Shown piece by piece: positions 26,214 to 35,710 of a DNA stretch of 64,000 nt; position 1 is the stretch's first letter; every line of letters begins with the position of its first letter. A program made the position numbers and the translations under genes. Source of the DNA: Flavobacteriaceae bacterium UBA6231 (GTDB lineage Bacteria > Bacteroidota > Bacteroidia > Flavobacteriales > Flavobacteriaceae); contig DJWL01000088.1 in NCBI GenBank assembly GCA_002441545.1, forward strand, positions 62,001 through 126,000. The letters are read 5' to 3'. Below the pieces are notes generated by a model that made no database searches, had not been told where the DNA came from, and saw only the letters and a program-made list of their open reading frames with translations.

Positions 26214-28121
26214 TTATAATGCATTATCAATAATTTCTTGAACAACTTCTGGATTGAGTAATGTAGAAGTATCACCTAAATTATTAAATTCTCTACAAGC
26301 TATTTTCCTCAAAATACGTCTCATAATTTTTCCGCTTCTAGTTTTAGGCAAGCCACTTGTAAACTGAATTTTATCTAATTTAGCTATTGGCCCTATATGT
26401 TCTGTAATGATTTGGTTAATTTCATTACGCACATTATCATGAACCCTTCCTTCTCCTGTTTCTTTCAATATTACATAACCATATAAAGCATTCCCTTTAA
26501 TATCATGAGGGAAACCTACTATTGCAGATTCTGCAACAGCAGGATGCTCGTTAATAGCATCTTCAATTGGTGCTGTACCTAAATTGTGTCCAGAAACTAT
26601 AATAACATCATCTACCCTACCCGTTATTCTATAATAACCAACCTCATCACGTAACGCTCCATCACCTGTAAAATATTTGTTTTCAAAAGCTGAAAAATAC
26701 GTGTCTTTATACCGCTGATGATCACCCCAAATAGTTCTGGCAATAGAAGGCCAAGGATACTTAATACACAACCTGCCATCAACTTGATTCCCTTTTAATT
26801 CCTCACCCGTTTCATCCATTAAAACAGGTTGAATTCCTGGAAATGGCAAGGTTGCATAGGTTGGTTTAGTAGGTGTTACAAAAGGTAATGGTGAAATCAT
26901 GATACCACCTGTTTCAGTTTGCCACCAAGTATCTACAATAGGGCTTTTTTTCTTTCCTATAACATCATTATACCAATGCCATGCTTCCTCATTGATAGGT
27001 TCTCCTACAGAACCTAAAACTCTTAAGGATGTTAAATCTTGGTCTTCAGCAAAAGAAATGTTTTGTTTAGCCAATGCTCTAATTGCTGTTGGTGCTGTAT
27101 AAAATTGGGTTACTTTGTGTTTTTCAATAATTTGCCAAAAACGTCCAAAATCTGGATAATGAGGCACACCTTCAAACATAAGGGTTGTAGCCCCATTAGC
27201 TAATGGTCCATAGACAATATAACTATGACCAGTAATCCAACCTATATCTGCAGTACACCAATAAACATCTTCATCTTTATATTGAAATACATTTTTAAAA
27301 GTATAAGCTGTATAAACCATATAACCTGCAGTGGTATGCACCATTCCTTTAGGTTTTCCTGTTGAACCAGAGGTATAAAGAATAAATAAAGGATCTTCAG
27401 AATCCATTATTTCTGGATAACAATCATTAGAAGCATTATCTAATAAGGGCTGAAGCCAGATATCTCTTCCTTCTTTCATGGTCACTTTTGAATTGGTTCT
27501 GTTAACTACCAATACCTTTTCAACACATGGGCAATGATTTAAAGCTTCATCAACAATTCCTTTTAAATCTATAGATTTTGAACCACGATAAGAACCATCA
27601 GCGGCAATTACCAATTTGCATTCACTATCGTTAATTCTTGTTGCTAAAGCCGTTGAAGAAAACCCTGCAAATACTACTGAATGAATAGCTCCAATTCTAG
27701 CACATGCCAATAAAGAAATAGCTAATTCTGGAATCATTGGCAAATAAATACAAACTCGATCTCCTTTTTGAATTCCTTGAGACTTTAAAACATTTGCCAA
27801 TTTACATACACGTTCGTAAAGTTGATTATAAGTAATATGTTCTGCTGCTTCTTTAGGGTTATTAGGTTCAAAAATAATAGCTGTTTTGTCTCCTTTTGTT
27901 CTTAAATGCCTGTCAATACAGTTTTCAGTAATATTTAATTTCGCCCCTTCGAACCATTTAATTTCTGGAATACTAAAATCCCAGTTTAAAACATTGGTCC
28001 ATTTTTTTCTCCACATAAAGTGCTCTTCGGCAACCTCAGCCCAAAAATTTTCAGGTTCTCTGACAGATTTTCTATATACTTGATAATATTCTTCTAAGTG
28101 TTTTATATGGTAATTACTCAT
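26214..28121 (-). CDS. acs: Acetyl-CoA synthetase
   Basis: AMP-forming acetate--CoA ligase of 635 aa, the normal length. Adenylation motifs are complete: YTSGSTGKPKGMVHTTAGY, the acetate-pocket WWQTETGG with its tryptophan, YFTGDGALRDEVGYYRITGR, and the C-terminal KTRSGKIMRR whose inner lysine is the acetylation-control site of AcsA enzymes. It captures acetate in the cytosol. Last gene of a minus-strand run in which the PrpE-like gene lies 13 bases upstream, followed by the small membrane protein. It faces the DUF294/exonuclease pair across the repeat at 26088. Confidence 0.95.
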   Translation of the reverse strand: MSNYHIKHLEEYYQVYRKSVREPENFWAEVAEEHFMWRKKWTNVLNWDFSIPEIKWFEGAKLNITENCIDRHLRTKGDKTAIIFEPNNPKEAAEHITYNQLYERVCKLANVLKSQGIQKGDRVCIYLPMIPELAISLLACARIGAIHSVVFAGFSSTALATRINDSECKLVIAADGSYRGSKSIDLKGIVDEALNHCPCVEKVLVVNRTNSKVTMKEGRDIWLQPLLDNASNDCYPEIMDSEDPLFILYTSGSTGKPKGMVHTTAGYMVYTAYTFKNVFQYKDEDVYWCTADIGWITGHSYIVYGPLANGATTLMFEGVPHYPDFGRFWQIIEKHKVTQFYTAPTAIRALAKQNISFAEDQDLTSLRVLGSVGEPINEEAWHWYNDVIGKKKSPIVDTWWQTETGGIMISPLPFVTPTKPTYATLPFPGIQPVLMDETGEELKGNQVDGRLCIKYPWPSIARTIWGDHQRYKDTYFSAFENKYFTGDGALRDEVGYYRITGRVDDVIIVSGHNLGTAPIEDAINEHPAVAESAIVGFPHDIKGNALYGYVILKETGEGRVHDNVRNEINQIITEHIGPIAKLDKIQFTSGLPKTRSGKIMRRILRKIACREFNNLGDTSTLLNPEVVQEIIDNAL

Positions 28122-28134
28122 AATTAATTTAGTT

Positions 28135-30027
28135 TTAGTGTTTTCCTACTTTATGTGTTTTTAGTTTATGTGTTATTTCGTCAATAATAAATGGGTCATC
28201 AATAGTTGAAGGCACCTTGTAATCTTCTTGATCTGCAATACTGCGTAACAATTTACGAAGAATTTTCCCTGAACGTGTTTTTGGTAACCTTTCAACAATA
28301 ATAACCTGCCTTAAAGAAGCGACTGCTCCTATTTTTTTTCTAACGCTTTGAACAATTTCTTCTTGTATAACAGATTCGGCAATTTCATTTCCAGATTTTG
28401 TTACTGCTAATGCTAAAGGGATTTGTCCTTTAAGATCATCATGTATACCAATTACAGCACATTCTGCAACAGAAGCATGAGATGCAACAACTTCTTCCAT
28501 ATCAGCAGTTGACAGTCTATGACCGGCAACATTTATAACATCATCCACTCTACCAGTTATATAAACATAACCGTCTTTATCTTTGTATCCACCATCACCA
28601 GAGAAATAATATCCTGGGAAGCGTTCTAAATAACCCGCAAAAAAACGTTCTGGATTGCCCCAAATGTTTAATAAATTTCCTGGAGGTAATGGTAATTTTA
28701 CTGCAACGTAGCCTTCAGTTCCTGCATCAACAATCTCTCCTTCATCATTTAAAATTTGAATATCATATCCGCAAACTGGGAAAGTTGCAGAACCGGGTTT
28801 CACTTTAGCCAATTCTACTCCTGCCATATTTGCTAACATTGGCCAACCAGATTCTGTTTGCCACCAATGATCGATTACTGGAACTTTTAATTTTTCTTCT
28901 GCCCATTTGAGTGTCGATATATCACAACGTTCACCTGCTAAAAATTGATATTTAAGTTTTGATAAATCATACTCCTTTATAAATTTTCCATTGGGATCTT
29001 CTTTTTTAATAGCTCTAATTGCTGTTGGTGCCGTAAACATTACTTTTACTTTATATTCCTCAATGATGCGCCAAAATGTGGATGAATCGGGTGTTCTAAC
29101 TGGCTTACCTTCAAATAATATAGAAGTGTTTCTGTTTAGTAAAGGTCCATAAACAATATAGCTATGCCCTACAACCCAACCAACATCACTTGCAGCCCAA
29201 AAAACATCTCCTGGATCAACCCCATAAATGTATTTCATTGAAAACTTTAAAGCAATAGCATATCCACCGGTATCTCTAATAATTCCTTTAGGCTTTCCAG
29301 TTGTTCCAGATGTGTATAAAATATATGAAGGATGCGTAGATTCTACTTCTATCGAATCAACAGGAGTCGCTGTGCTCACAGCTTTAACATAATCTATATC
29401 ATATGGTTTACCAGGCGTATCTGCACCTAAATGTCTTTGATAGATAATAACACTACTTGGTTTATGCTCTGATAATTTAATAGCTTCGTCAACATAGGGT
29501 TTGTAAGGCAAAATTCTGTCTATTTCAATACCACTAGAAGCTGTTAAAATAACTTTAGGTTTGCAATCATCAATTCTAATAGCTAACTCGTTGGGAGCAA
29601 AACCACCAAAAACCACAGAATGAATCACGCCGATTCTGACACATGCCAACATAGCATAAACAGCTTGGGGAATCATTGGCATATAGATAATTGCCGTATC
29701 TCCTTTCTTCAAACCAATTTCTTTAAGTGCACCAGCTAATTTAGATACTTCTTTATGTAATCTATTATAAGTAATTATCTCTTTAGAATTAGTTACAGGT
29801 GAATCATAAATAATTGCGTTTTGTCTTCCAAAACCATCTTCAATATGCTTATCTATACATAAATAACTTAAATTGAGTTTACCATCTTCAAACCATTGAT
29901 GATACCCATTTTCATTCTTTGAAAGAATGTTTGTAGGCTCTTTATACCACGCTAAATTTTGTGCTTGTTTTTTCCAAAAATCTTCTGGCTTTTTTATGCT
30001 CTTATTATAAAAATCTTGATATTTCAT
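28135..30027 (-). CDS. PrpE-like acyl-CoA (propionyl-CoA) synthetase
   Basis: AMP-forming acyl-CoA synthetase of 630 aa, distinct from the neighbouring Acs. It has YTSGTTGKPKGIIRDTGGY, VIDHWWQTESGWPM and KTRSGKILRK. The WWQTESGWP form and TFPVCGYDIQILNDEGE segment match the PrpE/ACSS3 branch rather than AcsA, so propionate is the likely substrate; acetate or butyrate remain possible. Its product could be carboxylated by the enzyme encoded at 2.7-6.2 kb. It overlaps the small membrane protein gene by four bases and precedes acs by 13. Confidence 0.88.
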   Translation of the reverse strand: MKYQDFYNKSIKKPEDFWKKQAQNLAWYKEPTNILSKNENGYHQWFEDGKLNLSYLCIDKHIEDGFGRQNAIIYDSPVTNSKEIITYNRLHKEVSKLAGALKEIGLKKGDTAIIYMPMIPQAVYAMLACVRIGVIHSVVFGGFAPNELAIRIDDCKPKVILTASSGIEIDRILPYKPYVDEAIKLSEHKPSSVIIYQRHLGADTPGKPYDIDYVKAVSTATPVDSIEVESTHPSYILYTSGTTGKPKGIIRDTGGYAIALKFSMKYIYGVDPGDVFWAASDVGWVVGHSYIVYGPLLNRNTSILFEGKPVRTPDSSTFWRIIEEYKVKVMFTAPTAIRAIKKEDPNGKFIKEYDLSKLKYQFLAGERCDISTLKWAEEKLKVPVIDHWWQTESGWPMLANMAGVELAKVKPGSATFPVCGYDIQILNDEGEIVDAGTEGYVAVKLPLPPGNLLNIWGNPERFFAGYLERFPGYYFSGDGGYKDKDGYVYITGRVDDVINVAGHRLSTADMEEVVASHASVAECAVIGIHDDLKGQIPLALAVTKSGNEIAESVIQEEIVQSVRKKIGAVASLRQVIIVERLPKTRSGKILRKLLRSIADQEDYKVPSTIDDPFIIDEITHKLKTHKVGKH

Positions 30028-30248
30028 GGTTTAGTTTTTTTAGAGTTAAATAGACCAAACCAATTAGGATTTAAAATTTTTAATTTGATTAGTGCCCATA
30101 TAATTACTACAAAAGCAATTCCCATTACAATAGAATTTAAGAAACTTACTTCTGTACTGTTTTCTAATTTAAAACGAAAATACAAGGTAACAACAACATA
30201 GATACTTATTAAAATATCTGATGCCAAAGGGTTTAGCTGAAATTTCAT
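30024..30248 (-). CDS. Small two-helix membrane protein
   Basis: A 74-aa protein with two hydrophobic segments (about 8-28, SDILISIYVVVTLYFRFKL, and 37-58) and a short cytosolic tail (NWFGLFNSKKTKP). No family recognised. The stop overlaps the PrpE-like ATG (ATGA at 30024-30027), so it is translated with that gene, and it lies 48 bases after the response regulator. Its place suggests an accessory part of the acetate/propionate system. Confidence 0.75.
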   Translation of the reverse strand: MKFQLNPLASDILISIYVVVTLYFRFKLENSTEVSFLNSIVMGIAFVVIIWALIKLKILNPNWFGLFNSKKTKP

Positions 30249-30296
30249 TTTTACTTACTTAAATTAAACATTGATTGTTTGCACACAAAACAAAAA

Positions 30297-30662
30297 TTAA
30301 TTTAGTAGTTCAAGTACTTCTGAAACTATTTTTTTTATTGAAAACGGCTTGGTTAAATATTTGTCTGCCCCAAGTTTTAAGCCTTTTTCAATATCTGAAG
30401 CTTTATTTTTAGCAGTTAAAAAAACCACTTTGGTTTGTTTTAAACTCTCTTTACTTTTAATATATTTTAATGTTTGATAACCATCAACATCTGGCATCAT
30501 AATATCCAATAAAACAATATCTGGAAAATTGCTTTCTAAAATATGTAATGCTTCGCTTCCATCTCTTGCTATAAACACTTCAAAATCTTGTTTTTTGAAT
30601 GTATACTCAAGAGTCATCACAATGTTGGGTTCATCATCAACAATTAAAATTTTCTTTTTCAT
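30297..30662 (-). CDS. Single-domain response regulator
   Basis: A 121-aa receiver with no output domain. Acidic pocket D9/D10 with the phosphoacceptor D53 in LLDIMMP, T83 in FLTAK and K105 in TKPF are all present. It ends just where the receiver fold ends, so it must act by protein contact. It begins 15 bases after the stop of the symporter-kinase gene, its probable cognate kinase, which ends in the kinase core and has no receiver of its own. Confidence 0.95.
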   Translation of the reverse strand: MKKKILIVDDEPNIVMTLEYTFKKQDFEVFIARDGSEALHILESNFPDIVLLDIMMPDVDGYQTLKYIKSKESLKQTKVVFLTAKNKASDIEKGLKLGADKYLTKPFSIKKIVSEVLELLN

Positions 30663-30677
30663 AATAGCGTGTACAAT

Positions 30678-33365
30678 TTACTCAAAAGGTAGCATAAAAA
30701 CAAAGGTTGCGCCTTTTTTATTACCTTTTTTAGCCCAAATTTTTCCGTTATGTTGTTCAAGTATTTGTTTGCAAATCGCTAAGCCTAAACCGCTTCCTTC
30801 TGGCTTAACCGTATTTTGATTTTTTGACTGATAAAATTTATCAAAAATATGTTCAAAATCTTCTTCAGAAATTCCTTTTCCATTGTCTATAACATAAAAT
30901 TCCACAAAATTATTTATCATTTTATATTCAACAATAATCTTTCCAACATTTGGCTCTGTAAACTTTAAAGCATTTGATAATAAGTTGGTTAACACTTGTA
31001 ATATTCTGTCTTCATCATAAGAAAAACGAAAATCCACCAAATTATCATTTATTATTGTTACCCCTTTATTAATAGCCAATTGTTGAACACCAATTATGGC
31101 TTGTTTAACAGTATTTTTGATGCCATTCTGCTTTAAATTTAGTTGATTTCTGCCTCTTGAAAGTTTTTCGAAATCAAGAATATTATTAATTAGTCTTGAA
31201 AGCCTGTCTGAATCATTAAGCATATTATTTAAAAACTGCTCTTTTATTTCAGATGGCATTTCATCGTCATCCATTAACAATTCTGTAGCTGCTCTAATTC
31301 CAGTAACAGGTGTTTTTAATTCATGGGCAACAGTATCTAAAAATTCATCTTTTTGTTTGTCTTTACTAATTAATTCTTCATTGGCTTCTTTTAACTTTAA
31401 AGCAAGACTTGTTAACTGTTGAGATTTTTCACGAAGTGCTTTATTACTAGCTATTGTTTCTTTTGATTCTTCTAAAATTTTTAATACTTCTACCAAACTT
31501 ACCTGTTCCTCCTTTACTACGCTTGCAATAAGTATTTTAGCAGATGCACTACCAATACTTCCTGTTAAAAGTTTTTCGGAAAAATTAATTAATCTAGCGT
31601 CTGCCATTTGAGTGTTTGGAGGTATTTTGTACTTCATAAAAAACAGGTTTAAAGCACGTTGAGCACGATCTTCACCTAAAAATTTATTTAGTACATTTTT
31701 AATATCTTTCACATAAGCTTCTCCTTTCCAAACCAACGCACTGTCTTGTAGGGATGAATAATTACGGCTATCTACAAACATTTCAGCATAATTACGCTCT
31801 CTGTAATTTCCTTTTGATGTCAATGAAAAAATAAGATAGCACATCACATTTGCCGACATACTCCAAAAGAATGCATGAGCTGGTGGTGATAAAAAATCAA
31901 TACCAAAAAGAGCATAAGGTTTTAAAGCAGAAATATTGAACAATCCATGATCAGTAAAATCATTAATACCTGTAAAAGCTTCTATTGTAAATGGCAATAA
32001 TAATGTGTAAACCGTAATTATAAAACCAACTATAATGCCAATAATTGAGGCTTTTGAAGATCCTCTATTCCAAAATAAACCAATAAAGAAAGATGGTGCC
32101 AATTGAGAAATTACAACAAAAGATATTAACCCAATTGAGTATAAAGAAAGTTCAATTGAAAAATTGATATAAAAAACATATGCTGTGATTATTATGCAAA
32201 AAATGGAAATTCGACGTATATTTTTAATGTAATTAGCGTTTTTATCTGGTTGTCCTTTTATAAACTTATCCAAAAAGCCATAAGGAATAATTAGATTATT
32301 ACTTACCATGGTTGACAAGGCTAAAGTTGAAACTACCACCATTGAAATAACAGCTGAAAATCCACCTAAAAAAACCAATAATGCCAAAAACACATTATTA
32401 TTTTGAAGCGGCAACAATAACGTGAAGTATTCAGCATTTACTACATTACCAAAGGTTAGTTTGCCTCCCCAAGCTATAAATATTACAAAAACATTAAAGA
32501 GTAATAAATACAAAGGAAACATCCAAATAGCTTGTTTTAAATGCTTTTCTCTATTGTTTTCTAAAACTGAAACTTGAAACTGCCTGGGTAATAAAAAAAT
32601 AACAATAAAAGAAATCATCATCATAAAGAACCAATCAAAACCTGCCTCTAAGCCACTAATTTTAGTTAAGCTTTCAAAATCTGGGGTCATTGAAATTTTA
32701 TTATAAATATCGGCTGTTCCGTCAAAAAGATAATAGGTTACATATATGCCAATTATTAAGAAAAACAATAATTTTAAAATTGATTCAAAAGCAACAGAAA
32801 CTACAATTCCACGATGTTTCTCAGATGCATCGGTTGCTTGTGTTCCAAAAAAAGTAGCAAAAACTGCTAACAGTACTGCAATATAAAATGTAGAATCATC
32901 AAAAATACTGTTTGAAACATAACTTGTTTCATCAATCATAATTTCAAAAGTTTCTGAAATAGCTTTAAGCTGCAAAGAAATATAAGGTAAAGTTCCAAAG
33001 ACACAAATTATTGTAATGAGCGCTCCCAAAAACCTATTATTCCCATAACGAAGTGAAACAAAATCTGCGATTGAAGAAATTTTGTGTTGTTTTGATATAC
33101 GCATAACCTTTCTTAAAACAACTATCCATAAAGGAGCCGCAATTACAGGGCCTAAATAAATTGGCAGAAAACTTATTCCTGAATTCGCAGCAATCCCAAC
33201 ACTGCCATAGTAAGTCCATGCAGAACAATAAACCGCTAATGAGAGTGTATAAATAAAAGAATTATTAACCCATTTGCTTTTGGAATTTTTTTCAGCAAAA
33301 AAGGCGATGCAAAACAAAATCGCTAAATAACAAATGATAATACTTATTAAAGCATAATTACTCAT
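30678..33365 (-). CDS. Sodium:solute symporter-histidine kinase (CbrA-like)
   Basis: An 895-aa fusion. About thirteen membrane helices of an SSS-family symporter fill residues 1-540. A cytosolic linker and coiled coil follow, then the dimerisation domain with H681 in VAHELKTPVTG and the ATPase domain (LLSNALKFTE, VIDNGKGIS, GSGLGLAICKQ). In CbrA-type kinases the transporter part acts as sensor, transporter or both. The next gene is a lone receiver, its likely partner. Given the surrounding acetate genes it probably reports a short-chain organic acid or Na+-coupled flux; ligand unproven. Overlaps the preceding 64-aa gene by eight bases. Confidence 0.92.
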   Translation of the reverse strand: MSNYALISIIICYLAILFCIAFFAEKNSKSKWVNNSFIYTLSLAVYCSAWTYYGSVGIAANSGISFLPIYLGPVIAAPLWIVVLRKVMRISKQHKISSIADFVSLRYGNNRFLGALITIICVFGTLPYISLQLKAISETFEIMIDETSYVSNSIFDDSTFYIAVLLAVFATFFGTQATDASEKHRGIVVSVAFESILKLLFFLIIGIYVTYYLFDGTADIYNKISMTPDFESLTKISGLEAGFDWFFMMMISFIVIFLLPRQFQVSVLENNREKHLKQAIWMFPLYLLLFNVFVIFIAWGGKLTFGNVVNAEYFTLLLPLQNNNVFLALLVFLGGFSAVISMVVVSTLALSTMVSNNLIIPYGFLDKFIKGQPDKNANYIKNIRRISIFCIIITAYVFYINFSIELSLYSIGLISFVVISQLAPSFFIGLFWNRGSSKASIIGIIVGFIITVYTLLLPFTIEAFTGINDFTDHGLFNISALKPYALFGIDFLSPPAHAFFWSMSANVMCYLIFSLTSKGNYRERNYAEMFVDSRNYSSLQDSALVWKGEAYVKDIKNVLNKFLGEDRAQRALNLFFMKYKIPPNTQMADARLINFSEKLLTGSIGSASAKILIASVVKEEQVSLVEVLKILEESKETIASNKALREKSQQLTSLALKLKEANEELISKDKQKDEFLDTVAHELKTPVTGIRAATELLMDDDEMPSEIKEQFLNNMLNDSDRLSRLINNILDFEKLSRGRNQLNLKQNGIKNTVKQAIIGVQQLAINKGVTIINDNLVDFRFSYDEDRILQVLTNLLSNALKFTEPNVGKIIVEYKMINNFVEFYVIDNGKGISEEDFEHIFDKFYQSKNQNTVKPEGSGLGLAICKQILEQHNGKIWAKKGNKKGATFVFMLPFE

Positions 33366-33552
33366 AATGCTTACTTAAAATAATATAGGAAATTACTATG
33401 GATAAAAGCCAAATTAAAAATAAAGAAAAATAAAACGTAGGAAATCCAAAAATCTCACCATCTAAATTGAAAATCAAAACAAAAGGTATATTAAATAGCA
33501 ATAACAAGCTTAATGCTAAAACAACAAGTTTTTGTTCATGACGTTTTTTCAT
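33358..33552 (-). CDS. Small two-helix membrane protein upstream of the symporter-kinase
   Basis: A 64-aa protein (MKKRHEQKLVVLALSLLLLF then a second helix in the C-terminal half, ending SKHYE). The eight-base overlap with the symporter-kinase start implies coupled translation. It is placed relative to its symporter much as DUF4212 is to the ActP-like gene, so it may be a small subunit of the sensor; I see no direct sequence likeness to DUF4212 beyond layout. Confidence 0.78.
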   Translation of the reverse strand: MKKRHEQKLVVLALSLLLLFNIPFVLIFNLDGEIFGFPTFYFSLFLIWLLSIVISYIILSKHYE

Positions 33553-33581
33553 TCTGAAAAATTTTAATTTTATTAAATGTA

Positions 33582-33622
33582 AGAAAAAAACAGCATTACA
33601 AATTAATGCAATACTGTTTTTA
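33582..33622 (-). terminator. Terminator after the ActP-like gene
   Basis: On the minus strand AAAAACAG, a 5-base bulge, CATTA, loop, TAATG and CTGTTTTTTT form a hairpin with a T-run, 20-60 bases past the ActP-like stop codon. It separates the porin-symporter transcript from the symporter-kinase transcript. Confidence 0.65.
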
Positions 33623-33641
33623 GCTTTTAAATTAATTTCTA

Positions 33642-35414
33642 TTAATGTGATGTTGCTTCACCAGCACCACTTGGTATTCTTATACTTTCTACAATTTCTT
33701 GAACATGTGTTGGTGGAGGTGTTGTTAATCTAGAAACAATAACTGATACTAACACATTTAAAATCATAGCTACAGTACCAAAACCTTCTGGCGATGTACC
33801 AAACCACCATTCGCTGGCTGGTCTAGCATCCATAACTCCAATTAATCCTGTTTTATATCGAATCATGTAAAATAACATAAGTGTTATACCTACAATCATA
33901 CCAGAAACAGCACCTTCTTTGTTCATACGCTTATCAAAAATTCCAAGTATAATTGCTGGGAAGAACGAAGCTGCAGCTAAACCAAATGCTAAAGCAACAA
34001 CCGCTGCAACAAATCCTGGCGGATAAATTCCGAAAATGCCGGCAATAATTATGGCTACTAAAATTGATATACGGGCAGCCATTAATTCTCCCTTTTCTGA
34101 GATACTAGGTTTGATCTGTTTTTTAATCAAATCATGAGAAATAGATGTTGAAATTACAAGCAATAAACCAGCTGCTGTAGATAAAGCTGCAGCCAATCCA
34201 CCGGCAGCTACCAATGCAATTACCCAGTTTGGTAAATTAGCAATCTCAGGATTTGCCAATACCATAATGTCTCTATCTACATATAGTTCATTTGCTCCAT
34301 CTGAAGCATTTGATACTAAACGCTCTCCATGAGCACCTCTTTCATTGGTATAAGCTGGCTTTCCTTTAGTAGAAGCTCCTTCAACATATTGAATTTTTCC
34401 ATCGCCATTTTTATCACTCCAAGCTATTAATCCTGTGTTTTCCCAGTTTTTAAACCATTCTGGAATTGAAGTATATTCTTTATCACTTACTGTTTCAATA
34501 AGATTAGTTCTTGAAAACACAGCTATTGCTGGTGCAGTTGTATATAATATGGCAATAAATAATAATGCTAAACCCGCGGATTTTCTAGCATCTTTTACTT
34601 TAGGCACTGTAAAGAATCTAACAATTACATGAGGTAATCCTGCAGTTCCAACCATTAATGCTAATGTAATTGCAAATACATCCCAAGTAGATTTTGTTCC
34701 ACTAGTATATTCTTTAAAACCTAATTGTGTGTGAAGTGTATCTAACTTGTCTAATAAAAAAACACCATCATGAGTTTTACTTCCCATACCTAACTGAGGA
34801 ATTGGATTTCCAGTCATTTGTAATGAAATAAATATGGCTGGAACCATAAAAGCAAAAATCAGAACACAATATTGAGCAACTTGAGTATAGGTTATTCCTT
34901 TCATTCCACCTAAAAAGGCAAAAACAAGAACAACTGCCATCCCAATAATTACTCCTAAATTTATATCAACTTGTAAAAATTGAGAAAATACAATTCCTAC
35001 ACCACGCATTTGTCCAGCCACATAAGTAAATGAAACGATTAATGCACATATAACAGCTACTGTTCTTGCAGTGTTTGAATAATATCGATCACCAATAAAA
35101 TCTGGAACCGTAAACTTTCCAAATTTCCTTAAATAAGGTGCTAAAAGTAGTGCCAGAAGCACATAGCCACCTGTCCATCCCATAAGATAAACGGATCCAT
35201 CATAACCTGCAAACGAAATAATACCTGCCATACTTATAAAAGAGGCAGCACTCATCCAGTCGGCTGCTGTAGCCATACCATTTGCTAAAGGAGAAACACC
35301 TCCACCAGCAACATAGAATTCTTTAGTTGAACCAGCTCTAGCCCAAATAGCAATTCCAAAATATAGGGCGAAAGTAACCCCAACTAATATCCATGTCCAT
35401 GTTTGTACACTCAT
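33642..35414 (-). CDS. actP: ActP-like cation/acetate symporter (VC_2705 subfamily)
   Basis: SSS-family permease of 590 aa with about 13 membrane helices. MSVQTWTWILVGVTFALYFG is the first helix, GGVSPLANGMATAADWMSAAS is the conserved Na+ and substrate region, and AAALSTAAGLLLVISTSISHD is the helix 8 sodium site. A long periplasmic loop at about 300-390 is typical of the VC_2705 group. Expected to take up acetate or other small monocarboxylates with Na+. It follows the DUF4212 gene by 24 bases; the two are usual partners. Gene name is by analogy, substrate inferred from acs. Confidence 0.9.
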   Translation of the reverse strand: MSVQTWTWILVGVTFALYFGIAIWARAGSTKEFYVAGGGVSPLANGMATAADWMSAASFISMAGIISFAGYDGSVYLMGWTGGYVLLALLLAPYLRKFGKFTVPDFIGDRYYSNTARTVAVICALIVSFTYVAGQMRGVGIVFSQFLQVDINLGVIIGMAVVLVFAFLGGMKGITYTQVAQYCVLIFAFMVPAIFISLQMTGNPIPQLGMGSKTHDGVFLLDKLDTLHTQLGFKEYTSGTKSTWDVFAITLALMVGTAGLPHVIVRFFTVPKVKDARKSAGLALLFIAILYTTAPAIAVFSRTNLIETVSDKEYTSIPEWFKNWENTGLIAWSDKNGDGKIQYVEGASTKGKPAYTNERGAHGERLVSNASDGANELYVDRDIMVLANPEIANLPNWVIALVAAGGLAAALSTAAGLLLVISTSISHDLIKKQIKPSISEKGELMAARISILVAIIIAGIFGIYPPGFVAAVVALAFGLAAASFFPAIILGIFDKRMNKEGAVSGMIVGITLMLFYMIRYKTGLIGVMDARPASEWWFGTSPEGFGTVAMILNVLVSVIVSRLTTPPPTHVQEIVESIRIPSGAGEATSH

Positions 35415-35438
35415 AATTTTTATTTTTTTAGTTAAGGG

Positions 35439-35699
35439 TTACTCGTCGAAACCGAATTTTTTATCTAGTTTATTCATCAATCTTACGTAAACGAAAATTA
35501 GAATTACAAATACGTATATAGATCCTTGTTGTGCGAACCAAAACCCAAGTTTGAATCCACCCAATTTTATATTATTCAATTCATCTTTAAATAATATTCC
35601 TGCACCATAAGAAACTAAAAACCATATAGTTAATAATATAATTAAATAACTTAAGTTCTTTTTCCAGTATGCAGTAGCATGTTTTTGTTTATCTGACAT
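35439..35699 (-). CDS. DUF4212 small symporter subunit
   Basis: An 86-aa protein with two membrane helices, matching DUF4212: a charged N-terminus (MSDKQKHATAYWKKNLSY), helix 1 ending in SYGAGILF, the conserved GGFKLGFWFAQQGSIYVFV, and a basic-acidic tail ending KKFGFDE. It is the known small partner of VC_2705-type symporters. Located 24 bases before the ActP-like gene and 11 bases after the porin gene. Confidence 0.93.
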   Translation of the reverse strand: MSDKQKHATAYWKKNLSYLIILLTIWFLVSYGAGILFKDELNNIKLGGFKLGFWFAQQGSIYVFVILIFVYVRLMNKLDKKFGFDE

Positions 35700-35710
35700 A
35701 GTTTTATTTT

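Noticed and set aside
30529..30819. Plus-strand frame of 96 codons over the response regulator and kinase end
   Set aside because: Antisense to two firmly identified genes; Cys- and Ser-rich composition typical of a shadow frame.
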